Assembly: GCF_036785885.1 (NCBI RefSeq)
Contig: NC_092322.1
Span: forward strand, 13,848,466-13,912,465
Source: Coffea arabica
Taxonomy: Eukaryota > Streptophyta > Magnoliopsida > Gentianales > Rubiaceae
Length of the DNA stretch: 64,000 nt
Direction of reading: 5' to 3'
This document shows positions 45,044 to 56,153 of this stretch, piece by piece. Under the pieces are notes generated by a model. The model did not search any database, was not told the DNA's origin, and saw only the letters and a list, made by a program, of their open reading frames with translations. Numbering within the stretch: the first letter of the stretch is position 1; each line of letters starts with the position of its first letter. The position numbers and the translations under genes were made by a program.

Positions 45044-46865
45044 TCATGGATTAGCAGATGGCGCCAAACAAGTCAACAAGAATCTTAATTCTTCACTCAC
45101 TCCTCCATCACGAACACTTACTAGTTCGAGATATTTTGCCATCGCAACTCTTAACTTATTCCTGTCATGAAACTCAAAATTTTCTGGTATAATAAAATCA
45201 ATTTCACTAATAGGAATTAAAGAATAAGAGTTAGGAAAATATTGATTAAAAAATGGAGAAGATGTTATCGCATTTAGAGATTGTTCATTGAAATCATTCA
45301 CTTGAACCATTTGATGTTGGGGTCTCATTTCTTGCACTTCAACTTTCTTTTTAACTACATCTTTAGATCCTTCTTCTTGAGACTCTTACAGTACCATGTC
45401 GCTTGTTAGAATAATTGCATTCTCATCTTCCTTAAGGTCATTGATGGTCTGTGAGGGCAATTCTTCATAAATTGGAGAAATCAATTTGTTTATTGTAGAT
45501 GCTCATTCATGTCTTTCATCTTCTATCTCTTTTTAAATTTGATCCTGACTCTTATCCTTCAGAATCGTAGGCCCTTTAATTTCTTTTTCACTTCTGAGGG
45601 TAATGGCACTCACGTTCTTTGGGTTAATTTCAGGCTGAGATGGAAGTCTTCCTTTCTCTTGAGACTCCAAGCGATGTAATGTAGAGACCATCTGACTCAA
45701 CTGATTTTCTACGTTTCTTATGCTCGTGTCCGTCCTTTGTTGGTATTGAATGGCATTTTGCTGGAGTTGCATGGTGTTGGCAACCAATGTCTTGACCGTA
45801 TCCTCCAAAGACATGTGAGCATTTGATGAATAAGATTGAGATTTCGTGAGGTACTGCGGTTGAAAATCTTGCTGCCTATTGGGAAAAGAATTTTACTGCT
45901 TGTTACCTCCATAGCTGAAATTCGAATGGTCTCTCTAATTCGGAGTATATGTGTTGGAGTAAAGGTCATACTGCTTGTTGCTAGCCATGGTCACTTGTTC
46001 AACTCCTTCATCTTGTAACACTGGACACCAATCTGTGAGATGACTCGTGCCCTTACAAATACCACATGTTTTGGCCTGCTGCAAATTCCCTACAGCCAAC
46101 TGTCGAATAGCTGAAGTTAATTCAGATATTTGTTGTTGAATTGATGAGACAGTTACCTCATTTACTCGACGAGTATGGACATCCTCCCTTGTGCCAAATT
46201 ATTGAGAATTTTCTGCCATCCTTTCTATCAATTTCCAAGTATTTTGGGGGGGTCTTATTCATCAAAGCACCTCCACTAGCAGCGTTTATAAGACTTCTAT
46301 CTGTATATAACAAACCTTCATAGAAATATTGAATTAGAAACTGCTCGCTAATCTGGTGCTGGTGGCATCTAGTACACAGTTTCTTGAATCTCTCCCAATA
46401 GTCATAGAGAGACTCCCCTAGATGCTGTGTAATGCCGTATATTTCCTTTCTCAAACTGGCGGCTCTTGACGCGGGAAAATATTTTTTCAAAAACTTCTTC
46501 TTTAACTGTTCCCAAGTTGTTATACTACCTGGTGGCAGATAGTAGAACCAATCTTTTGCCGCGTCCTTGAGAGAAAAGGGAAATGCTCGCATTTTTATCT
46601 GCTCCTCAGTAATCCCCGGGGGTTTCATACTTACATCAAATTCATGCAAGTCCCTGTAAGGCTCCTCACCTGAAAAATCATGAAAAAAAGGTAAAAGTTG
46701 AATTAGGCCAAACTTTAATTCAAAAGGAGTTTCTTCATCTAAATTTGGAAAGGTAATGCATAATGACTGTTGATTAAAGTTTGGAGCAGCCAACTCCCTT
46801 AAAGTTCGAGCATTAGCCATAACGACGCCTTCTTGATCAGAATCGCTCGAGCTGGCACTATGCAC
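45044..46865 (-). pseudogene. Ty3/gypsy gag relic of the second element
   Basis: The capsid-like domain is in 46865-46158, with ITFPNL, EEPYRDLHEFD, WFYYLPPGSITTW and KYFPASR, then GESLYDYWERF. The zinc knuckle (CX2CX4HX4C) is around 46018-46068, and the C-terminal part 45814-45533 has the NVSAITLRS word common at the gag C-terminus of these elements. The parts are in different frames or separated by stops, so the gene is dead. The ORF 45337-45044 is open but I do not recognise it. No pol follows. Confidence 0.75.
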
Positions 46866-46997
46866 AGTCTTCTTTATCTCATGGTCAAAAATTAATTCAC
46901 TTGCTCAAGAGGAATGGGGCATAAAATCGAAAGAAAAAATACAAAAAAAATTAAAAATAAAATGAACTAAAAAAGAAAACGAATTAACGAACGCCAG

Positions 46998-47015
46998 TCC
47001 CCAGCAACGGCGCCA
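46998..47015 (-). promoter_or_regulatory. Primer-binding site, tRNA-Asp type
   Basis: TCCCCAGCAACGGCGCCA differs by one base from the site at 6582 and from the tRNA-Asp 3' end. It sits 5 bp from the LTR boundary at 47021. Confidence 0.85.
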
Positions 47016-47020
47016 AAAAT

Positions 47021-47543
47021 TGACAGTGTCGAGCCTATGCAATAATAATTATCTACTCAATAAAAATACAAATTTTATATATAGCGGTGTAGGATCGGAT
47101 CCACAGAGACTGGGGATAATTCGTTTCTTCTAGAGTCCGAAGTATGGAAAATTTTTGGAGAATATAAAATAACTAATTAACTAACTAATGAAACAACTAA
47201 TAGAAATAAACAAGAATTAATCAATAACCAATACAACTCTAGCCAAAGGTGCAACTTTTCAGATACGGTCCATTCAACTGATCATCGATGCAAAGATAAT
47301 TCAATTACTCATTAATAGATTGGTTATAGTTGTCAAACACACGATAAACAACTAGCATTTCCTTACTTTTTCGATAGTCAATGTACGACCATTAACTATT
47401 TTCCTAACCAAGAAATAACCCTAGGTACGATCATAGGATTTAATTCCTCAATTGTATTAAGAATTAGAAAAGCCCAACCTAACTAACAAACACGTTACGA
47501 GGGTTTGTTTAAATTAGATCATACGTTTCCCTAACATGAAACA
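47021..47543 (-). mobile_element. Truncated 5' LTR of the gag-only Ty3 derivative
   Basis: TGACAGTGTCG at 47021, then about 520 bp matching the LTR at 41789, ending abruptly after CCTAACATGAAAC. The remaining ~900 bp of LTR are deleted. Confidence 0.8.
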
Positions 47544-48949
47544 ACAAGCCGGATGAAACACCACAAATGGCAGTTTCCCTATATTTATGTACTTGGCTTG
47601 GAGTTAACTCACTTAATTACATGTGCAACGATGAAATAACAAGCCGGATGCAACTTATGATGACGCTTCAATTATTTATTCCAGAGAAGCACAATTGCAA
47701 GATAATCTACAGCTTTAGTTGTAAATTTTTTTTTTAAAAAATAGATCCCTTAAAATACATCTCCAACCACTTTGGACTCTGACGATCAATGGAGATAAGA
47801 TAGAAACCTGCTGCTACTCCCCATATACGAGCCCAAATTTTCCCCAAGTACGTGAAAAACAAATCTATGACTACTCGATCGTGTAGCATTAAGTGTTACA
47901 AATTGGAGTAACCATCTTACTACTTGTAAGAAGGGGGTTTGGTGTTAACTTTTTCTCACTTTTTAAACTTATTTTCTTAACCTCACGATGAGTACCTTCA
48001 TCATTTCATGATATTCCAGTATATTCTGTATACTCAGTGCAATTTGAGCTACCTCTTTTGGTTTGGCAGCTTCCAGAAGAAAATGGGGACTGTCAGTCGA
48101 AACAGGTAGACAAATTCAACATCTATGACATGTTTGTAACTATCCAAAGAACGTTGAGGCTTGAGGGGGCTGCTAGTTGAAGATAGCACTATGAGTCGGA
48201 TAATCATTCTTCAAAATGGGTTACACAATCAAGTTTTGCAACTTCAATTCTGAAGTCATGATAGAGTCCTGTCATGATTTCCTACTGTTTGTCAAAGTCC
48301 AAAGACTATTAAAGTACTATTGTTGTGCTAGCAAATCAAAATCATGAATATCAAGTAGGTCCTGCTCATAGCCAACAGCCCACCAAGACATTTAAGTCTT
48401 TTGGGGAGGGATGTGGTGGTGGTTGGGAGGCAAGGGTTGCCGCTTAATTGTGACTTCCTTCGACAGGAAAATTCCACGAGTCCCCTTTCCTTTAAAATAG
48501 GTTAAAGTAGGTTATACAAATATTATCGTTGCGATAAAAAAAAAAAAGTAGATCCTGCTCATGTTTCTTGAATTTTGCTTGGAATCACGCAGAGCTGCAC
48601 TGCTATTAGTTGCCAAAAATGGCAAGAAAGTTTGTAACTCTTCTGGGTATTGCCTAATTTGGTTGCTTTTCTTATTCACGTCAGCATTGATATAATGACA
48701 AGTGGTTTCATGGTTCAGCAGATAAATCTTTCTGAACTTAGCTAGGAAGGCTTGTCATGCTATTGCATAAGAATTTGCCAATATTGCATTCTCATAGCTT
48801 GGGAGGCATGAAAATCTTGATTTCTTTTAATTGTTCACTTGGATTATATAAATTCAACTTTTCAGCTTTTCCCTTGTGAATCAATGAAGCTTTGTCCTTG
48901 TCGATTGTTCAAATAAATATTTTGTGTATCAGTTTTTTTGGATTAATGT
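47544..48949. other. Spacer, no gene seen
   Basis: AACAAGCCGGATG occurs at 47553 and 47638. The rest is unremarkable AT-rich sequence with an A12 run near 48537. Confidence 0.5.
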
Positions 48950-49645
48950 TATTTGCACTCCCTTGTATAATTTGCACTCTTATTACTCCATTTTCATTTT
49001 GATGAGACCGTATTATTCTTGCCCTAATTTCTTCTCCTTGCCCATGAGCTAACTTTACCAAATTTTCTCTTACATTCTAAAACCAATTAATTATTCTATT
49101 ACACATTAAAATGGCTAATTTAAAATTATCACTAAAATGTATTATGTATTTTTCTACAAAACTTAATGAAATTATATGATGCCAAAGATTAATCTAGCAA
49201 TATAATATGAATAGATTTCAAACTTCAAGACCAAAATAAATAAATAAATAAATCCCAAACTTCAAAGATGACTAAAAATTGAGTACAACAACAATGTTTC
49301 ATAAATATGATACTAATACTTTAAAAAGTTTACTAAAAATAACTCATATAGGCACCATAAAGGGAGTGAAGTTTTCTAATATATTTCATCAATCTCTTCC
49401 AAATAATTGTCTATCATAGTTTGAAACCCTAAAATTTTTTATGGAAGAGAAAAAAAGTAGAGTCTAAAATTTTTTATGAAAAAGAAAAAAGTGGAGTTGA
49501 TGTTTGCTGCTCCAAAGTTGTCTATAGAAGTGATAGAATAGCATACAGGTAATGTGAACACAAGATAGGGTAGCAGTAGAAATTAGAGTAGGGGTAATAT
49601 GGTCTTGTCAAAATAAAAATGGGATAGTGAGAGTGTAAATAAGGT
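48950..49645. mobile_element. Non-autonomous TIR element
   Basis: The left arm (48969-49033: TTTGCACTCTTATTACTCC, CATTTTGATGAGACCGTATTA, TGCCCTAATTT) pairs with the right arm (about 49580-49640: AATTAGAGTAGGGGTAATAT, GGTCTTGTCAAAATAAAAATG, GTGAGAGTGTAAAT) over about 60 bp. The core is AT-rich and non-coding. Exact termini and target duplication are unclear, so no superfamily is assigned. Confidence 0.6.
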
Positions 49646-50263
49646 TGTTTGTTAGACTGGGCTATTATTCACAAAATGTGACATCTAGATGTTGGTTGAT
49701 AAAGGAGATGAATAAGAAAATGCTTCAGTTATCTGAGCTTGGAGATTTCATTACCTCTCTAATGGTATATTAAGAAAATTGTTGGCTTCTTAGGTGTGAT
49801 GACATGATAATATTAAGCATTCTTGAAGACCCGCCTATCCTGCTTGATGCCTAATCTTGTGGTTGCAAGCACAGTTTCAGAAGAAAATTGATGGTTTATT
49901 TGGCCATTGGAAGAAAAAGCTAAATAAAGTTGTGGATCAAAGTGGGAAGAGGAGAAATTCCTAAACTTATCCGTTCCACAGTTGCAATCTGATGGAACAT
50001 ACCTAATCAATTTGTTAGTTGCTACAAAATGGACGTTGCAAAGCAAGTAGGAGCCTAAATTGCCAGAACTCTATATGTAGAGTGAGAAATTCCCGATAAA
50101 TTAATAGAGTGATTCCGACTAAATTAAGAGTCCAATAAAAAAGTAACCAAATGAATAAAAAATAATGGAGTGTATCTGGCAGTATTGGACAAGAAAGAGG
50201 CTTTGATATGTTTAGCACCACCAACCCTGGCCCCATAAAAATTATATTCAAAACAAAGAGAGA
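49646..50263. other. Spacer upstream of NLR6
   Basis: I see no supported gene or repeat. Confidence 0.5.
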
Positions 50264-50404
50264 AAATGAGTCTTGCTGGCTGTATTCGACTATTGTTAAA
50301 TCATGAGAAAGCTGTAGATCTTGAACTAAGCTCATTCATCATCCTTTGCTACACCAGACAGAAATCTGATATTAGAATGAAAAGAAGATACCACAATAAT
50401 AGAG
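50264..50404 (+). promoter_or_regulatory. NLR6 conserved leader
   Basis: It matches the NLR5 leader almost base for base in GTAGATCTTGAACTAAG and ACACCAGACAGAAATCTGAT, and the NLR2 leader more weakly. Its survival in front of a dead gene shows the duplication carried the promoter region. Confidence 0.55.
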
Positions 50405-50518
50405 ATGGCCTCCAGTAGTAGTGGTACTAGCTGCTTTGAGTCTGCTTTGACTTTTTCTGGATAAGGGTTTGGAGACTTTCAGAGATGAGACAGATTCTGA
50501 TAGCATGAACCTGATGAC

Positions 50519-51839
50519 TGACAGGTTGTTGAGCCTGTGCAATAATAATTATCTACTCAAGAAAAATATAAATTTGTATATAACGGTGAGCAGGGTCGAA
50601 TCCACAAGGATTAGGAGTAATTCGTTTCTTTTAGAGTTCAAAGCATGGGGGATTTTTGAAAAACATAAAATAACTAATTAACCAACTAATAAAACAACTA
50701 ACGGAAATTAATAGGAAATAATCAATAATGAGTACGACTCTAGCCAAAGGTGCAACTTTTCAGACACGGTTCATTCAACTGATCATCGATGCAATGATAA
50801 TTCAATTATTCATTAATAGATTGGTTATAATTGTCATACACACGATAAACAATCAACATTTCCTTATTTTTTCGATAGTCAATGTACGACCGTTGACTAT
50901 TTTCCTAACTAAGAAATAACTCTAGGTACGACCGTAGGATTCAATTCCTCAATTGCATTAAGAATTAGAAAAACCTAACCCTAACTAACAAACATGCTAC
51001 GAGAGTTTATTTAAATTAGATCATACATTTCGCCAACATGGGACCAATCACGCTAGTACCACTGGTATTAACCAATCAAACAATTACAGATTTAACCGAT
51101 TAATTTAGCAGTAGATTATTAGGTTAATTCAAATATCGGACCCTTGACATTTAAATGACAAAACAATCATAAGAAATTAAACTAGAAAATGTACAAATAC
51201 CAATAAATAAAATTAATTCGATTTCATAGATGTTTGGCACCACATCTTCAAGTTGACATTCGACTAGAAAAGAAACTTAGTTGCGCATAGCCAATTGAAG
51301 CAATTCACACCAATTTTCAAAGCCAACCGCATTAGTCTTTGATAAGAGAAAAACTAGAGAAAACAAAAGATTGGCCAAAAGGCCAAGCGGCCGTCGTCCC
51401 TCCTTGCAAAGCAAAGAGTCCTGATGCTTTTATCTTATTTTTGGCTGAAGTCCTAGTCAAACTGGAATTTGGCCTTTTCTCTCCTAGTTTCTTAATTCAA
51501 GTCTACTACCAAATAAAACTAGTCTCCTAAATAGAGAAATAAACCACAAAAGAAAGTATTTCGAGTTTCCTAATTCAGTCATAAAACTAATAATTAGAAT
51601 TCAAGTCTTCCAAATCTTCCTCTAAAGCTGTCCAGAGTTTGAATCGAACTTAGAAACAGGTCCCGAACATGCCACCATTAAATTAATTGGAAAATTGCCC
51701 CTTTTTGTCATGTTTTGTTCTTTTTCCTACAATTAGCACCATTAACCAAATATAAGTAGAATCCATCAATTAACGCAATATTTGATAAAATAAAAGAGCA
51801 AAATAACCACAAAATTAATGACAAAAATGCAACCTATCA
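50519..51839 (-). mobile_element. Solo LTR (Ty3/gypsy family) in NLR6
   Basis: TGACAGG to CCTATCA, 1321 bp, with perfect duplication ATGAC (50514-50518 and 51840-51844). It is closest in sequence to the LTRs of the 41789 element (GAAAA.ATAAAATAACTAATTAACCAACTAAT). Confidence 0.93.
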
Positions 51840-54478
51840 ATGACTGATAACCTGAACCTCATAATGGAGGTAAGATTGTTGAAAACCTTTGAGCTGTATT
51901 TTAGCAATTGTATGCGAAGGGACCATGAAACTTTGTTGGAACATGATCAGAAGGACAAGACTAATACCGAGTCAGAAACTTTGAGACCTAGTAATGTTTC
52001 ATGCAGAATTCAAGAACTGGTTAATAGGAAGATGAAGCATCTGGTTAGGTGTTCTGAGTCTATTGTAACACCAAATCTAAGTGACATCAAAAGGGAGCTC
52101 ACCAAATTCCATCAAAATATCAAGTTGCTGTTGAGACAGACATCAAGGAATTGTCTATCAGCAACTTCTTGGATGGCTACTCCCTGGGGCAGCCTCGATT
52201 GGTTATGGATTTCATTGATTCCCTTTCAGAGAATCTGAGATGTCTTCTTCGCAGAAAGTAGGATTTTGGTTAAACTTTGAATTCTCTTATCGAAATTCTT
52301 GAAGAGAAGCTAATGTTCTTGAAGAGCATCATCCCCTTCACGTTGCAAGGCGTTGAGGGTCAGGAGTTGAGGCATTTATTGAACCACGTGGAAGCCATGG
52401 GTATCAATGCTGCACGCTTGATTTCTGTATGTTGGTTTAACTGAGAAGATAAACAAGTGTATGATGAAATGGTATCTAAAGTTTCTCAATTGCTATACAA
52501 GATTAATCCTGTTATTCCCTAAGACTGGGCAACATACATTAATGTCCTGACCGCTTCAAAGTTATCAAGATCATTGGACACTTTGGCTCTGGAGAAGAAT
52601 AATCATATAGTGACCAGCTTTATTGATTGTCTCCCAGACAATCTTATGGAGCTACTTCAAATTGATACCAATTTTCTGGCTTTGGAGAGGAATCAATTGC
52701 TAAAACTCCAAGAGGGAGTAAGATTTTTGAATTTCCTTCTCAGGCAGTAGCAGGAAAATATCAATGAGCTACACGATGAAACAAAGGGTCTTATTGGAGA
52801 TGCAGTCTGTGATGCGTGCATTGTCATTTTCTCCCTTTCTAAGAATCAACTGAAAGAAGGCTTTGCTGAGGAAACAGATCTTGAGCTTTCTCGTTTGCTG
52901 AAAGAGCTCAATTTTATTCTTACGGAAGTGGCACAAATTTATCCACCACTATCATTTAGATTTCCTCGGACCAATGAATTGGGCTCCATTGATTTCCTCT
53001 TACAAAATGTCAATGAACTAGCTATTTCTGAGGCTAGTTCAATTGCTTTCCCAAAGGATCAAATCCAAAGAGTTCAAGAAAATCTCAAATTCTTAAGATC
53101 TTTCCTGGGAGAGATAATGGAGCAACGCAACCAAAATAAAAAACTCCAGGCTCTTTGGGATCATGTTATAGAGGTGACATATAATGCAGAGTTAGTCATA
53201 GACTCTATCGCGATTGGGGATATACTTGAATGTCTGGATAACATTGTCAGGAATATCAAGCTTATGAGAGCTGAGGCCCTGGAAGTATATGGCAGCATCA
53301 GGTATGACACTGAAGCTCCAAGTGTTGTCAACAACCGTATTCATATGGAATCACAACTCAGTTACCCAGCACCAAATGAAGTTCTAGTGGACCTTGATGA
53401 AGAGGTAAAGTCGATCATCAATAGACTTACCAGGGGTTCAAAGCATTTGAATATTGTTCCAATTGTTGGTACGGCTGGTCTTAGTAAGACAACATTTGCA
53501 AACAAAGTCTACTATGATCCTTCAATTTCAAGCTACTTTCATATTCGTGCTTGGTGTACTGTTTCTCAAGTTTACAGCAAGCACAATTTGTTAGCTAAGA
53601 TGTTGTGCAGTATTCATTGTAGGAGCCAGACCATTATCTTGAGATGAATGAAGATGATTTGACTGTAATACTCTACCAGAGTTTGACTAGGAATAGGTAT
53701 CTTATCATTTTAGACGATGTGTAGGACATTGAGGCATGGAATATGTTGGAAAGATCATTGCCAGATGATACCAATAGAAGCAGGATTCTCTTCACCAGCA
53801 GGTTTCAGAATTTGACTTCGCAATTTAGTGATTGCGAGCCTTTCCATCTCCAACAACTTACTGTTGAAGAGTGTTTTGTGTTGCTTCAGAAGAAGATATT
53901 TGGCAGAAAAGGTTTTCTTCCAGCACTAATTAAAGTTTTAATGCAAATAGCAAATAAATGAAAGGAGCTGCCTTTCACAGTAGTCATTGTTGCTGGAATT
54001 CTTTCAAGTGTTAAACCAGATTGCTGGAAGAATTTTGCAAACAGTCTTAGTTCCAGCATTGTAATTGAGACCAATCTGTTGGAGTTGGGTTATAGTCATT
54101 TACCTGATTATTTGAAGCCATGCCTTTTTTACTTTGGCGCATTTCCAGAAGATGAGAATATTCCTGTCCAAAGGTGTTGTTCTTGCTTTAGATCTCTGAA
54201 GGATTCATGCAACAGACTGAAGGAAAGAGTTTAGAGGATATGGCTAATGACTACTTGAAGAATTTGGTTAATAGAAGTTTAGTTATGGTTACCCAACAGA
54301 GAACTATAGATGGTGCCATAGCTTGCCGAATTCATGATTTGGTACATGAGTTTTGTGTCACAAAAGCCAAGGAAGAAAGTTTTCTTCATATTTTACATAG
54401 GTATAATGATCTTTGTACTTTTGCTAGACCCTGCAACCCCCATCGAGTATTCATTTATGATTCCATGATAGAGGGGCT

Positions 54479-56024
54479 TGTCAGGTCTAGCCCCAGAAAA
54501 TTGATGAAAAGATTTTTGACAACCCCAAAAAGACAAATAACAAAACAAAAATAAATAAAATAGGAACACAGAAATTTACCTGATTCAATCCAATTGACCT
54601 ACGTCCATGGGCGAATGGGTAGTAGATTTACTATAATAGAAAGAAAGTATAAAAGAGAAAGTACAAAACCTTAGAAAATAATTCCCAGGTTCAAAAGGCA
54701 CATAAAACTTAAAACACAAAAAAGTCTAAATAACGCTAAACTCTTAATGGTCCAAAAGTCCATGACTTGCTCTTTTGATTTGATGCCAAACCAAAACCTC
54801 TTTTAGACTGGAGCTTAAGCCTCCTAAAATTCTGTTGGATTGATGCATATGGCATTTAGAATGGTACCCTTAGCACAATTAAATTCATTTAAGTCCACTA
54901 TATTTATAACTACGATGAGAAGATACATCTTTATAAAAGTTTTGATTTGAGATACAAAGGCACACTCAACAAATCTCTACCTTGGTGTTTATCCAAATAG
55001 TAGACAAATAGCAAATAAACACCACATTCTCTATAAAAGTCCCAACGAATCTCAACGAATCATAAAAGTCCCAACGAACTACAACGAGGCACCAATGAAT
55101 CAAGATGCAAAAGACTCAATAGGTCCCAACAGCTCAAATCTCACAAAAGGTTCAACAGATCCCAATGAGTTAAAAACTACAAACACAGTAATCTTGTTTC
55201 ATCTTCTTTTCAAAACCCTCAACGAGTTCTAACAGGCCAAATAACTCTTCTCCAAAATCCAACTGAACTCCAATGAAATTTTTTTTTCTTCACTCTCTGC
55301 AGCAGCTAAAACCTATTATTGTCATCAAGAACCCAAAATCTGAAACTCTGATACTAATTTGTTAGATTTGGTCCCAAAAAATCGACCAACGAGAATAATA
55401 GGATTTTTCGCAACTCAATAATGACAATACCAAAATAAATAAATAAATCAAACAGAAAAATATGAAATTTACGTAGTTTGGTCCAATTGACCTACGTCCA
55501 CGGGCGAAGGGATTGTAAATTTACTATAACAGAAAGATAGTACAAAAGAAAGAGTGTAAAACCCTAGAAAATAATTTCTAAACCCAAAAGGCACTTAAAA
55601 CTGAAAACACAAAAGAGGCTAAATAGCATCAAATATTTAATAGTCTAAAGGCTCATAACTTGCTCTTTTGGTTTGATGCCTAACCAAAACTCCTCTTAAA
55701 CTAGGGCGTGAGGCCGCTTAAAACTCTTTTAAATTGGTGCATATGGCACTTGAATTGGTGCTCTTAGCACATTTAAACTCATTTAAACCTATTATATTTA
55801 TAACTACTAAGAGGAGATACTTCTTTATAAAAGTCTCAATATGGGATACAAAGACAGACTCAACAAATCTTCACTTTGACGTGTATCCAACATCAATCAA
55901 TAGTAGACAAATATCAAACAAATTTCGCGTTCTCTCTAAAAGTTCCAACGGATCTCAACGAATCACAAAAGTCTCAACGAACCATAACAAGCCATCAACG
56001 AATCAAGATGCAAAACACTCAACA
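54479..56024 (-). mobile_element. Small Copia-type LTR element, rearranged (LTR-internal-LTR-partial internal)
   Basis: Two similar ~500-bp LTRs (54479-54971, TGTCAGG...CTCAACA; 55360-55865, TGTTAGA...CTCAACA) are separated by a 388-bp internal region. On the minus strand a primer site resembling the initiator tRNA-Met type (TAGTATCAGAGTTTCA) lies at 55341-55356, and a CCAAGGTAGAGATT polypurine tract follows the left LTR. After the second LTR the internal sequence begins again (55866-56024: CGAATCACAAAAGTC, AATCAAGATGCAAAA) and then stops. It has no coding capacity, so it is TRIM-like. Flanks GGGCT and GAGCT are a possible 5-bp duplication. Confidence 0.75.
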
Positions 56025-56153
56025 GAGCTTAAAGAGTCAAAACTATTTTTTCCCAATTTATGTTGTTTGCTTTTCCATGCTAATGTCTTCATTGCTAGAA
56101 ATAGGATATCTACAGTGCTGTTTGATCCCAATTTAAGTTTCTTAGATTGTTGA

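Larger units (their letters stand above)
41789..47543 (-). mobile_element. Non-autonomous Ty3/gypsy derivative: LTR, non-coding region, gag, PBS, partial LTR
   Basis: On the minus strand the order is partial 5' LTR (47543 to 47021), PBS, broken gag (46865 to about 45533), a long non-coding tract, polypurine tract, 3' LTR (43189 to 41789). The two LTRs are close to each other (both carry AATTTT.TATATAGCG, TTTTTGGAGAATATAAAATAAC). The internal region is only ~3.8 kb and has no protease, RT, RNase H or integrase, so the element depended on other copies for movement. The 5' LTR stops at about 47543, next to AACAAGCCGGATG, a word repeated at 47638. Confidence 0.85.
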
